Part shown: positions 56,661 through 64,000 of the stretch, piece after piece | Layout of the letters: every line of letters starts with the position of its first letter | Numbering within the stretch: position 1 is the stretch's first letter | Source of the DNA: Endozoicomonas sp965196975 | GTDB lineage: Bacteria > Pseudomonadota > Gammaproteobacteria > Pseudomonadales > Endozoicomonadaceae | Reading direction: 5' to 3' | Assembly: GCF_965196975.1 (NCBI RefSeq) | Contig: NZ_OZ239981.1 | Span: forward strand, 3,162,001 to 3,226,000 | Length of the DNA stretch: 64,000 bases | Program-made: the position numbers and the translations under genes | The notes under the pieces: model-generated | The model's input: only the letters and a program-made list of their open reading frames with translations | Told to the model about the DNA's origin: nothing | The model's database searches: none

Positions 56661-57140
56661 ATGAAAAAAATTATTGCTGAATACAAAAAATTTGCCTTGA
56701 AAGGCAATGTACTGGATATGGCTATCGGTATTGTGGTCGGTGGCGCCTTTGCAACCATCACTTCCAGCCTGGTCAGCAATGTCATTGCTCCTGTTTTCGG
56801 CCTGCTGACCAGCGGTGTTGATCTGGCCGATCTGTTTTTAGTGCTCAAAGAAGGCAGTGAAGGCTCACCTTATATTACCCTTGAGGATGCCAATAAAGAT
56901 GGAGCAGTAACCTTAAGCTATGGACTGCTGCTGAACAGCGTTATCAGCTTCCTGATTGTTTCCTGGATCGCTTTTCTAATGGTTAAAGGCATCAATCACC
57001 TGCGTCAGGACGAAGAAAAAACAGAAGAGGTCAAGGAGGAGCCAAAAAACAGATTATGCCCTCATTGCTTTAGCCCTGTTCATAAAGAAGCGACCCGATG
57101 TGCTTTTTGTACCTCCTCACTCACAAGAGATATTGCATAG
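56661..57140 (+). CDS. mscL: Large-conductance mechanosensitive channel with zinc-ribbon tail
   Basis: Pentameric inner-membrane channel that opens on hypo-osmotic shock. It has an N-terminal amphipathic helix (MKKIIAEYKKFALKGNVLDM), TM1 with the hydrophobic gate (AIGIVVGGAFATITSSLV), a periplasmic loop, and TM2 (about 88-109). After an acidic linker comes a four-cysteine ribbon, C133-PH-C136 and C147-AF-C150. 159 residues compared with about 136 in E. coli, which lacks the ribbon. Weak Shine-Dalgarno. Confidence 0.93.
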   Translation: MKKIIAEYKKFALKGNVLDMAIGIVVGGAFATITSSLVSNVIAPVFGLLTSGVDLADLFLVLKEGSEGSPYITLEDANKDGAVTLSYGLLLNSVISFLIVSWIAFLMVKGINHLRQDEEKTEEVKEEPKNRLCPHCFSPVHKEATRCAFCTSSLTRDIA

Positions 57141-57199
57141 ATTTTCGAGATACTTGTGAAGAAAATCTTCTCATAAGATCCGATGATTACTCACCTGCG

Positions 57200-57228
57200 T
57201 TACTTACGCTGTAAAAAACATCTATGAT
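57200..57228 (+). promoter_or_regulatory. Candidate hldE promoter
   Basis: TTACTT (57200-57205), a 17-bp spacer and TATGAT (57223-57228), about 165 bp upstream of the hldE start. The spacing is ideal for sigma-70 but the -35 match is partial. Confidence 0.38.
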
Positions 57229-57400
57229 AAAATGCGACCTTTACCCCAAAAACGGTCGTACTGTTTTCAGAAAGGTTCAAATAAAAGCTCAGGTGGTATC
57301 TGTGCTCTGTTTAACCTTTTCTAGAAAGCTTGCTTGAAGGTGCTTTTCGCACGGCTGTGATATGGTAAGACACTGTCATTAAGCTGACTGGATATCATTG

Positions 57401-58843
57401 ATGAAACTGACTATCCCCCGTTTTGATCTGGCCAAAGTCCTGGTGATTGGCGATATCATGCTGGATCGATACTGGCATGGTGCCACTTCCCGGATTTCAC
57501 CGGAAGCTCCGGTACCTGTAGTCAAAGTTGGACAGATAGAAGACCGCCCAGGTGGAGCGGGCAACGTTGCCCTGAATATTGCCACCCTGGGCGCACCTGC
57601 CTGGGTGATCGGAGCAACGGGGGATGATGAAGCCGCAGATGCTCTTCAAACCAGACTGGAAGCCGCAGGTATTTACTGCAGCTTCGCGCGGATTCCCGGT
57701 GTACCAACCATTACCAAATTACGCGTTATTTCCCAGCATCAGCAATTGATTCGACTGGACCATGAAGAAGCCTTTGAAGGTCTGAGCCCAGATGTGATTG
57801 AAGAAAAAGCAGGACAGCTGATCCAGAACCTGGGTGCGATTGTTCTTTCAGATTACGGCAAAGGCACTCTTCAGGGATGTCAGCAGCTCATTCGTCTGGC
57901 TCAATCTCATAATATACCTGTTCTTGTTGACCCCAAAGGTACCAGCTTTGAGCGTTATCGGGGTGCAACAGTCATCACTCCCAACCTGAAAGAGTTCGAG
58001 ACGATTGTTGGTCCTTGTCGCAGTGAAGAAGAACTGGTCAATAAAGGTCAGCAATTATTGAAAGAGCTGGAACTGGGAGCTCTGCTTATTACCCGCAGTG
58101 AACATGGTATGACCCTGATCCGGGAAAATGAACCTGAAGTTCACTTCCCGGCAAGAGCCAGAGAAGTGTTTGATGTGACTGGCGCAGGAGACACTGTCAT
58201 TTCTGTACTTGCCGCGTCCCTGGCGGCGGGTTGTGGAATGCCTCAGGCTGCTGGCCTTGCTAATATTGCTGCAGGTATTGTGGTTGCCAAGCTGGGAACC
58301 GCCAGTGTATCTATGCCAGAGCTGAGACGCGAAGTGAATCGTGAGCTGGGTGCTGAGCGTGGGGCGGTTTCTCCGGAGCAATTACTGGTTGCCGTTGAAG
58401 ATGCCCGTGCCCATGGCGAGAAGATTGTCTTCACCAATGGTTGCTTTGACATTCTTCACGCCGGCCATGTGGGTTATCTGGAGCAGGCTCGCAGGCAGGG
58501 TGACAGACTGGTTCTTGCCATCAATGGTGATGAGTCCGTTACCCGGTTGAAAGGTGAAGGTCGTCCGATTAACCCTGTTGACCGGCGAATGGCAGTACTG
58601 GCTGGCCTTGAGGCTGTTGACTGGGTTGTCAGCTTTGATGAAGACACACCGGAAGATCTGATTCGAGCCGTCAAACCCGATGTTCTGGTTAAAGGCGGTG
58701 ATTATACTCTGGACCAGGTAGTTGGCGCTCCAATAGTCCATGAATATGGTGGCGAAGTGAAAGTCCTGGCCTTCCTCGAAAACTGCTCTACAACTGCCAT
58801 TGTGGATAAGATTCGTGATGAAAAAGAAGCTCAGCCAGCCTGA
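57401..58843 (+). CDS. hldE: Bifunctional heptose-7-P kinase / heptose-1-P adenylyltransferase
   Basis: Makes ADP-heptose for the LPS inner core. The N-terminal PfkB-type kinase domain (about residues 1-320) contains GGAGNVALNIATLG and the catalytic DVTGAGDTVI. The C-terminal nucleotidyltransferase domain (about 345-480) has NGCFDILHAGHVGYL. The ATG at 57401 is chosen over the TTG just before it; 480 residues, typical of the fused enzyme. Monocistronic, with a hairpin after the stop. Confidence 0.97.
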   Translation: MKLTIPRFDLAKVLVIGDIMLDRYWHGATSRISPEAPVPVVKVGQIEDRPGGAGNVALNIATLGAPAWVIGATGDDEAADALQTRLEAAGIYCSFARIPGVPTITKLRVISQHQQLIRLDHEEAFEGLSPDVIEEKAGQLIQNLGAIVLSDYGKGTLQGCQQLIRLAQSHNIPVLVDPKGTSFERYRGATVITPNLKEFETIVGPCRSEEELVNKGQQLLKELELGALLITRSEHGMTLIRENEPEVHFPARAREVFDVTGAGDTVISVLAASLAAGCGMPQAAGLANIAAGIVVAKLGTASVSMPELRREVNRELGAERGAVSPEQLLVAVEDARAHGEKIVFTNGCFDILHAGHVGYLEQARRQGDRLVLAINGDESVTRLKGEGRPINPVDRRMAVLAGLEAVDWVVSFDEDTPEDLIRAVKPDVLVKGGDYTLDQVVGAPIVHEYGGEVKVLAFLENCSTTAIVDKIRDEKEAQPA

Positions 58844-58866
58844 CAACTAAAATAGCCTTCACCACC

Positions 58867-58892
58867 GGCCAGCAGAGATGATTCTGCTGGCC
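58867..58892 (+). terminator. Probable hldE terminator
   Basis: GGCCAGCAGA-GATGAT-TCTGCTGGCC, a perfect 10-bp stem 23 bp after the hldE stop. It lacks a T-run and also lies downstream of the convergent DUF1127 gene, so it may serve both. Confidence 0.6.
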
Positions 58893-58973
58893 ATGTTGGA
58901 CAATGCACAGACATCTATCGCTCTCTTCCCCGTAATAAGAGCGGATCTGAATGTAGATATCGCCTTGTTCCAT

Positions 58974-59168
58974 TTACGCTTTCCAAAAAGGCTTCGAGAT
59001 CTCCTGCAAACGATCAGCCTCTGTCAAACCGATATCTTTAAGCAATCGGGCATCCATTCTTGCCAGGTTCTTTCGACCTTCAGCACGAAACTGCCAGAGT
59101 TGGTATTGATTCTTAAGCCGTGTTAAAAAAGTACCTGTGTTCACACAATCCATTGAGTTACGTTTCAT
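58974..59168 (-). CDS. DUF1127 small protein
   Basis: 64-65-residue protein with the DUF1127 core at the C-terminus (LARMDARLLKDIGLTEADR). DUF1127 proteins are small, basic and Arg-rich; some have been linked to RNA turnover and phosphate or carbon metabolism. GGGAGG lies just upstream of two consecutive ATGs; the second (59168) has better spacing. It lies between hldE and an orphan exported protein. Confidence 0.82.
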   Translation of the reverse strand: MKRNSMDCVNTGTFLTRLKNQYQLWQFRAEGRKNLARMDARLLKDIGLTEADRLQEISKPFWKA

Positions 59169-59210
59169 CATGCCTCCCTTTTATTAACAATCAGAACAAT
59201 ATTTTCAGTA

Positions 59211-60107
59211 TCAAAACGCCAAAGTCTGGATATAGTCTCTGGTTGCATGGGACAGCAAATCCTCATGCATCCGCCATGAATCATCAAAAAAGCCACGACC
59301 TATCTGCGTGTCTAAAAGGAAAGTACCCAACACATTCATCCCGGCCTCTGCATCAAACACATTTTCGGCATAAACAATCTTCATCCCTTCCCCTTTGACA
59401 CCCAGCAGTCGGGAGAAATACTGCGTCATCAAATACCCGTCCCGAGGTTCTTTTGGAGCAAGGATCAGAACTTTGAGGTCTCTTTTTCCAGAGCCTGAAA
59501 GGCTGTCATACCAAGGCTTTACGACCTGATGAAGCCAGTCGATCTGGGCTACTGCCGCATCATGAACATTGGCATCAATGATGGTTCGGCTATTTCTGAC
59601 AAAACGGGTGAGTTCATTTGGATCGACTACTTCGCTCGCCAGTATTTTTTGGGCAAAGTCCAGACTCATCTGAGTCAGTATCTGCTGCTTTATCAATTGC
59701 TGTTCAGTAAATCCAAGGCTGGGCAGATCTATTTCGATACGTTTTATAAGGCTTATTAACTGATTAAGTTCCTTCCTTTTATTTTCGGGTAGCTGTCTGC
59801 CCTCTTCCGTGACCAGCAAGACATAAAGCGTTAAAGGAATATGACTGACAGACTTTAAATTCGTATAGGCCGGTGATGAGAATACATATTGCCGGTTTTC
59901 ATTAGCATCATTACCAATCAGATTCAGTGAAAACGGGCTTGCGACAATCAATGGCTTATATTGCTTCGCCATTTCTGTACGCGTGTTTGCGTATATTTCT
60001 CTGAATGCATTATTAAAATCGGCAAGAGCAGATTGAGCTTCCGCTGTTGAGAATGCTGTCAGGAAAACACAGACAGCAAAAACTCTGAACGCTTTAAAAA
60101 TAGGCAT
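59211..60107 (-). CDS. Exported protein of unknown function
   Basis: No recognised family, 298 residues from the ATG at 60107. Signal peptide about residues 1-24 (AFRVFAVCVFLTAFSTAEA|QS). The mature part is alpha/beta in character and ends in a segment (DLKVLILAPKEPRDGYLMTQYFS) that resembles a Rossmann-like strand-loop-helix. No lipobox and no further membrane segments. It is 42 bp upstream of the DUF1127 gene in the same direction, so the two may be co-transcribed. Confidence 0.72.
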   Translation of the reverse strand: MPIFKAFRVFAVCVFLTAFSTAEAQSALADFNNAFREIYANTRTEMAKQYKPLIVASPFSLNLIGNDANENRQYVFSSPAYTNLKSVSHIPLTLYVLLVTEEGRQLPENKRKELNQLISLIKRIEIDLPSLGFTEQQLIKQQILTQMSLDFAQKILASEVVDPNELTRFVRNSRTIIDANVHDAAVAQIDWLHQVVKPWYDSLSGSGKRDLKVLILAPKEPRDGYLMTQYFSRLLGVKGEGMKIVYAENVFDAEAGMNVLGTFLLDTQIGRGFFDDSWRMHEDLLSHATRDYIQTLAF

Positions 60108-60233
60108 AGCAACGAACAACACTGATTGAATGTAATGAATGAACTCTGATTTAGTATTGGTTAGAGAACATCAGCTATCGGCGAAAACGAGCATCAATTT
60201 AGGCCAATCATTCCACTCGATTAAAAAACAAGA

Positions 60234-60815
60234 TCAGCGTACAAATGATGCCTTTAAATCATCAGCCGTACAGAGTGTCGATAAGTGGGAAAGGATCGTC
60301 AGTGACTGCAGGTGCTCCTCTTCCGAAGCCGCTGCACAGGCATCACTGATCACGAAAACATTGTAATCCATGTCATGGGCTGTTCTGACCGCGGACTGGA
60401 TTGCCCAGGTGGTACCAACACCACTGAAATAGATATCGGTTACCTTTACTGCCCGAAGGATCGCTTCCAGACGAGTACTGTAAAAGGGGTTTATGCGGGG
60501 TTTAATCACAATAAGGTCATCAGACTGTACATCCAGATCCTCATGAAACTTCGTTCCCCACCTTCCCAGGCGAAGAGCACCGGCCTCAGCCAGCGATGAA
60601 AAGAATGGGGAACCGGTTGGCAAATCTCGATAATCCGGGGAGAAGCCAACTTTCACAAAGACAACCAGCGTGGATGTTTTCCTGGCCCAGGCAACCGCTT
60701 TATTGACCTGAACCAATACCTGATTCTCGGACACTTGTCTGGCGTACATCCTTCGCTTGCCATCCGGATGTACGAGATCATTGATATAGTCGATAACCAC
60801 CAGGGCATTTTGCAT
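60234..60815 (-). CDS. Isochorismatase-fold protein lacking the usual Cys nucleophile
   Basis: 193-residue cysteine-hydrolase/isochorismatase-like protein. The catalytic Asp (VVIDYINDL, D9) and Lys (VIKPRINPFY, K105) are in place, but the loop that normally carries Cys reads GVGTTWAIQS, with Ala at the Cys position (A138). EntB-type isochorismatases also lack the Cys, so a vinyl-ether hydrolase or a non-catalytic role is possible. AGGAG precedes the ATG. It follows the aldo/keto reductase gene by 33 bp and ends the three-gene operon. Confidence 0.85.
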   Translation of the reverse strand: MQNALVVIDYINDLVHPDGKRRMYARQVSENQVLVQVNKAVAWARKTSTLVVFVKVGFSPDYRDLPTGSPFFSSLAEAGALRLGRWGTKFHEDLDVQSDDLIVIKPRINPFYSTRLEAILRAVKVTDIYFSGVGTTWAIQSAVRTAHDMDYNVFVISDACAAASEEEHLQSLTILSHLSTLCTADDLKASFVR

Positions 60816-60848
60816 GGGAGCCTCTCCTATAGAAGCTCCTGGGTCACC

Positions 60849-61682
60849 TTAAGTCCGACAGGCCTCCAGACACGCCTCTACATTCTGTTGCATATGTGCG
60901 GGATTGATGGTTCCAACAATAGCTGAAGAAACGGCGGGGTGTGAGAAAACCAGTTTCATACTTTCCAGGACCCGGTTCTCATTAGCAAGATGACCAGAAA
61001 GGCAGGCATGACCACTGGCAAACGCCTTCTTGATAAAGATCCCTTTTCCGTGTTCCAGCGCATAGTCCAATACCGGTTTTTCACCCTGTTCGTTCAGGTT
61101 ATAAGTCACCATGGCAACGTCGGAATGTTTCAGCGCCAGAACGCCACCTTCCACCGTTTTGGTGGACATACCCGAAGCGAGAATCTTCCCTTCTTTTTTA
61201 AGATCCGCCAGCACTTCCAAACAGCCTGTCTGCTCAATGATATTGACATCATCACCATTGGAATGAACCAGCATCAATTCAATCACATCGGTATTCAGGC
61301 GCTTCAAGCTTCGCTCCACACTGAATCGGATATGCTGCTCTGAGAAATCAAAATGAGACTCCCCCTGACCATTTTCAAGGGTGATAAACTCTTCACCAAC
61401 CTTGCTGCAGATGACCCACTGTTCACGAAGCCCTTTGTGTTTTGCAAACAGCTGACCAAGACGCTCTTCACTGGTACCGTAGGCTGGGGCCGTATCCAGC
61501 AGGTTCATACCCAGATCATGCGCCAGGGTAAGCAGGTTTACCATTTCACGGTCATCAGGGATCGTAAAATGTTCCGGGTACTTTACGCCCTGATCCCGCC
61601 CAAACTTTACCGTGCCAAAACCCAATGGCGATACTTCAAGATCAGTACCCGCTATTCGCTTTCTTCCAAGACACTGAGTCAT
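60849..61682 (-). CDS. Aldo/keto reductase
   Basis: NADPH-dependent TIM-barrel oxidoreductase of 277 residues. The catalytic tetrad is complete: D63 and Y68 in LLDTAPAYG, K94 in CSKVGEE and H140 in LMLVHSNG. The NADP-binding region near SSAIVGTINPAH is typical. It overlaps the FAD oxidoreductase gene by 4 nt (ATGA). The substrate is unknown; it may act on the product of the FAD enzyme. Confidence 0.88.
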   Translation of the reverse strand: MTQCLGRKRIAGTDLEVSPLGFGTVKFGRDQGVKYPEHFTIPDDREMVNLLTLAHDLGMNLLDTAPAYGTSEERLGQLFAKHKGLREQWVICSKVGEEFITLENGQGESHFDFSEQHIRFSVERSLKRLNTDVIELMLVHSNGDDVNIIEQTGCLEVLADLKKEGKILASGMSTKTVEGGVLALKHSDVAMVTYNLNEQGEKPVLDYALEHGKGIFIKKAFASGHACLSGHLANENRVLESMKLVFSHPAVSSAIVGTINPAHMQQNVEACLEACRT

Positions 61683-62917
61683 GACGCTTTGCCCTCTTCA
61701 AAATGCCCTTGCCAGAAGTTTGGACAAATTTCAGGTCGGGAAAATCCTTCAGGCATCGAGAAAGTTTCATCGCCCGCTGGACGAATATTGTCTTCCTGCA
61801 ACAGTCGAATAACTTCATCAGAGAGGTTGGGCGCAAGAGCCAGCTTAGTGGGCCAGGTCACAATGCCATTGGCAACCGGCTGGCAGAAAGCCGCATCCGG
61901 GCGAAGCAAACGGCTCTGTTTTGGCTCAGCACGATTGACCCGCAGGGTGTCCCACTCAGCCTGATCAAGCTCTACCCAGGGCAGTAACGCTTTCATCTCT
62001 TTTTTCGCCGTTGCAATCAACGCCTCAGCAGACTGTTTGACCCCATCTTCAGCAATGCCCCCACCAAGATACCACACCCACTTCCCATCCTTATCGGGAT
62101 GGCTGGTAACGGTGATTCTCGGAAGTGGTGTTGTACCAAGGCAGTGCGCATAGATGGGCTCAGGATGATCATGACGAACCATCACCATCTGCAGGGGACG
62201 TATCTGCATTTTTGGATCATTGATACCCCAGGTATTCAAAAGCGCCTCGGTTCCTTCACCAGCAGCCAGCACAAACCGTTTGGCTTTCAGCAGAGTTTTC
62301 TGACCATTGCTATCAGCTAACTCAACAGCATCAATGTCTCCCCTGGCATCCGTTAACAACCGGGCATTACCCTGTTCACTCCAATCCACCTTAATCGTTT
62401 TATCTTCCAGGCCGTTGACCAGGGCTTGAGTAACGGTAGCGATATCCAGAACAATTTCATTGAGCTGGTATACCTTCCCGCGGAAACCATCATGCTTGAA
62501 AATTGCCGGAAACTGCTCTTTGGTTAATGCATCTACCCGCCCTCTCAGTGCCTTGCTGGCAAAGAACGAGGTCATTCGTGAACCAATATCACCCGGTGAC
62601 CATAAATAATGGTATTCAGACAGAATGCGAGCCGACCGAAGATCCGGGTCCCTATCCTCCCCCTTTCCAGCCAGGGCATTACGCCAGCGTTCCGGCATCC
62701 CGGCAATGGCCTGGGAAGCGTTGGTAAGCTGGCCAGTCAGGGTGTATTTGGTACCCCCATGAACAATGCCCTGAGACTTGATGGTCTGACCACCGCCCAG
62801 AGAATCCTGCTCCAGCAACAGGGTTCGATAACCCAGAGTGTTCAACGTGCGAAATAACCAGAGACCGGCAATACCACCGCCAATCACCACCACATCGGCT
62901 TCAACAGTTTGAGACAT
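61679..62917 (-). CDS. FAD-dependent oxidoreductase (DAO fold)
   Basis: 412 residues with an N-terminal dinucleotide-binding motif (VVVIGGGIAGLWLFRTL). GGGQTIKSQGIVHGGTKYTL follows in the flavin-binding loop and FVLAAGEGTEALL is the second FAD contact. The fold matches D-amino-acid-oxidase/GlpD-like enzymes. The ATG at 62917 is preferred over a TTG (62929). First gene of FAD oxidoreductase-aldo/keto reductase-isochorismatase-fold; substrate unknown. Confidence 0.85.
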   Translation of the reverse strand: MSQTVEADVVVIGGGIAGLWLFRTLNTLGYRTLLLEQDSLGGGQTIKSQGIVHGGTKYTLTGQLTNASQAIAGMPERWRNALAGKGEDRDPDLRSARILSEYHYLWSPGDIGSRMTSFFASKALRGRVDALTKEQFPAIFKHDGFRGKVYQLNEIVLDIATVTQALVNGLEDKTIKVDWSEQGNARLLTDARGDIDAVELADSNGQKTLLKAKRFVLAAGEGTEALLNTWGINDPKMQIRPLQMVMVRHDHPEPIYAHCLGTTPLPRITVTSHPDKDGKWVWYLGGGIAEDGVKQSAEALIATAKKEMKALLPWVELDQAEWDTLRVNRAEPKQSRLLRPDAAFCQPVANGIVTWPTKLALAPNLSDEVIRLLQEDNIRPAGDETFSMPEGFSRPEICPNFWQGHFEEGKAS

Positions 62918-62957
62918 AAGAGAGTTCAACTATCTGAGATGACCTGAAATGGGCGGA

Positions 62958-62963
62958 ATTATA
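62958..62963 (-). promoter_or_regulatory. Candidate -10 of the redox operon
   Basis: A perfect TATAAT on the minus strand, 41 bp upstream of the FAD oxidoreductase start. No good -35 at 16-18 bp, so an activator may be needed. It lies in the 148-bp divergent region shared with the TauE/SafE gene. Confidence 0.42.
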
Positions 62964-63065
62964 ACATAGCTCACCGTATTAATAGTCAGGCTACAGCGGG
63001 TAGAATACCCTGCCAGCCCTTCCTTTTTGACAATTTTCGCAACCAGGCAGTAAAGAGGGAACATA

Positions 63066-63854
63066 ATGCTTATTTATGTCGTATACCTGTTAACAGGTGC
63101 ACTTGGCGGCATTATCATCGGCGCTTTAGGCAGTGGCAGCAGTCTGGCGATTCTGCCTGTTCTTTCCCTGATATTTCCAACACTGTTTCCCGAAGCGATT
63201 TCACTGCAGGTTGCTGTTGCCACCTGCATGGCCACCTTGATCATCGGCAGCGCATCTGGCGCTATCAGCTACAAAAAATCACAACTGTATGACGTACATT
63301 TGATCAAACTGTGCCTGCCGGGCGTCATTGCAGGAGCTATTATTGCGCCTCAGTTAGCAGGTGCTTTATCCGTTCACTGGCTGAGGTGGTATATCGGATT
63401 ATTAATTCTATTTATTGCCGTTTATAAACTGACCAAAAGCTTCAGATCTCACCAGGAAGTTCCAAGACCTGTAGAACCTGTGCTGATTATCCTCATGAGT
63501 ATCATCAGCTCAACCTTGAGTGGACTCGCCGGTATCGCACTGGGAATTCTGATGATCCCTTTTCTATCCCGATACTCCGACCACCGAACCGTTCTCGGTA
63601 CCAACCTGATGCTGGCGGTTCCTTATGCCGTTATTGGCAGTGCCGGCTACATTTTTTCCGGCTTACATTCCGAACATACTGGCTCAAACCTGATGCTGGG
63701 GTATGTCTACCTGCCCGCTTTCCTGATCATTTCAATCACGATGGCCATCTTCCCACCGATCGGGTTGAAGCTGGCAAAAAACGTCAGCATTAAGGTCATC
63801 CAGAATGTCTTTTACATATACCTGCTGTGCATTGGCATCGCAATTTTGCTGTAG
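63066..63854 (+). CDS. TauE/SafE-family membrane transporter
   Basis: Polytopic inner-membrane protein of 262 residues with about eight hydrophobic segments in two repeats. The N-terminal GGIIIGALGSGSSLAILPVL and the second-repeat SSTLSGLAGIALGILMIPFL are the family's internal duplication. Members export sulfite or organosulfonates or move other small organic anions; the substrate here is unknown. AGAGGGAA precedes the ATG. Divergent from the three-gene redox operon, which may hint at a shared pathway. No recognisable gene lies in the 146 bp that follow. Confidence 0.88.
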   Translation: MLIYVVYLLTGALGGIIIGALGSGSSLAILPVLSLIFPTLFPEAISLQVAVATCMATLIIGSASGAISYKKSQLYDVHLIKLCLPGVIAGAIIAPQLAGALSVHWLRWYIGLLILFIAVYKLTKSFRSHQEVPRPVEPVLIILMSIISSTLSGLAGIALGILMIPFLSRYSDHRTVLGTNLMLAVPYAVIGSAGYIFSGLHSEHTGSNLMLGYVYLPAFLIISITMAIFPPIGLKLAKNVSIKVIQNVFYIYLLCIGIAILL

Positions 63855-64000
63855 AGCCGTCTGTACTATGCCTATAATCTCAAAAAAATATCTCTAGGTC
63901 CTGCTTTGCACACTGACAGTCGACCCAGAAGAGCTGATCTCAACCTGAATACAGGTGCACACCATTGTTTTTTGTAGGGCAAACTTCGGAGAATATTAAG

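Overview
The window looks like a chromosomal segment of a marine-type gammaproteobacterium. Synteny and protein character suggest Oceanospirillales, possibly an Endozoicomonas-like host-associated lineage, but I hold that placement with low confidence. As I remember the Pseudomonas aeruginosa gene order, much of the window follows the same conserved neighbourhood: gltD-gltB-aroB-aroK-pilQPONM-ponA-maeB-rpmE-priA, then argS-ftsN-hslV-hslU-DUF971-ubiE-ubiJ-ubiB-hisI-hisE-tatABC-rsmE, then dtd-pip. Here the ftsN-to-rsmE block is inverted relative to priA, argS and dtd.

Layout. 1-7.5 kb: glutamate synthase (gltB and the 5' part of gltD) and the shikimate genes aroK-aroB, all on the minus strand. 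7.6-12.7 kb: the type IV pilus alignment and secretin operon pilMNOPQ, divergent from ponA (13.0-15.5 kb). 15.6-18.6 kb: a small accessory cassette between ponA and maeB, made of a LysR regulator convergent with a nucleobase permease, a 55-residue membrane peptide and a zinc deaminase. 18.8-23.6 kb: maeB, rpmE, hsp20, priA. 23.6-31.3 kb: a DUF2059-like exported protein, rsmE, a small unknown gene, tatCBA, hisE-hisI, ubiB-ubiJ-ubiE.

31.4-36.6 kb is the clearest accessory zone. A 788-residue protein of unknown function, with an effector-like architecture, is bracketed by two different intact insertion sequences. Each insertion sequence has its own target-site duplication, so they arrived separately. 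36.7-42 kb: DUF971, hslU, hslV, an FtsN-like SPOR protein and argS. An intact IS66 element (42082-43680) has landed in the argS terminator. 43.8-47 kb: dtd, a short doubtful ORF, proline iminopeptidase and an orphan exported protein. 47.1-58.8 kb: typA, msbA, an RND efflux pair whose adaptor start lies behind a hairpin, an SDR, an mscL with a zinc-ribbon tail, and hldE. 58.9-63.9 kb: a DUF1127 peptide, an orphan exported protein, a three-gene operon (FAD oxidoreductase, aldo/keto reductase, isochorismatase-fold protein lacking the usual cysteine) and a TauE/SafE transporter.

Most of the window is housekeeping: nitrogen assimilation, aromatic, histidine and ubiquinone biosynthesis, cell-wall and LPS assembly, translation and protein quality control. 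The parts most likely to hold undescribed biology are the 788-residue protein, the permease-peptide-deaminase cassette, the three-gene redox operon and the two orphan exported proteins. I saw no rRNA, tRNA, CRISPR array, prophage or replication origin.
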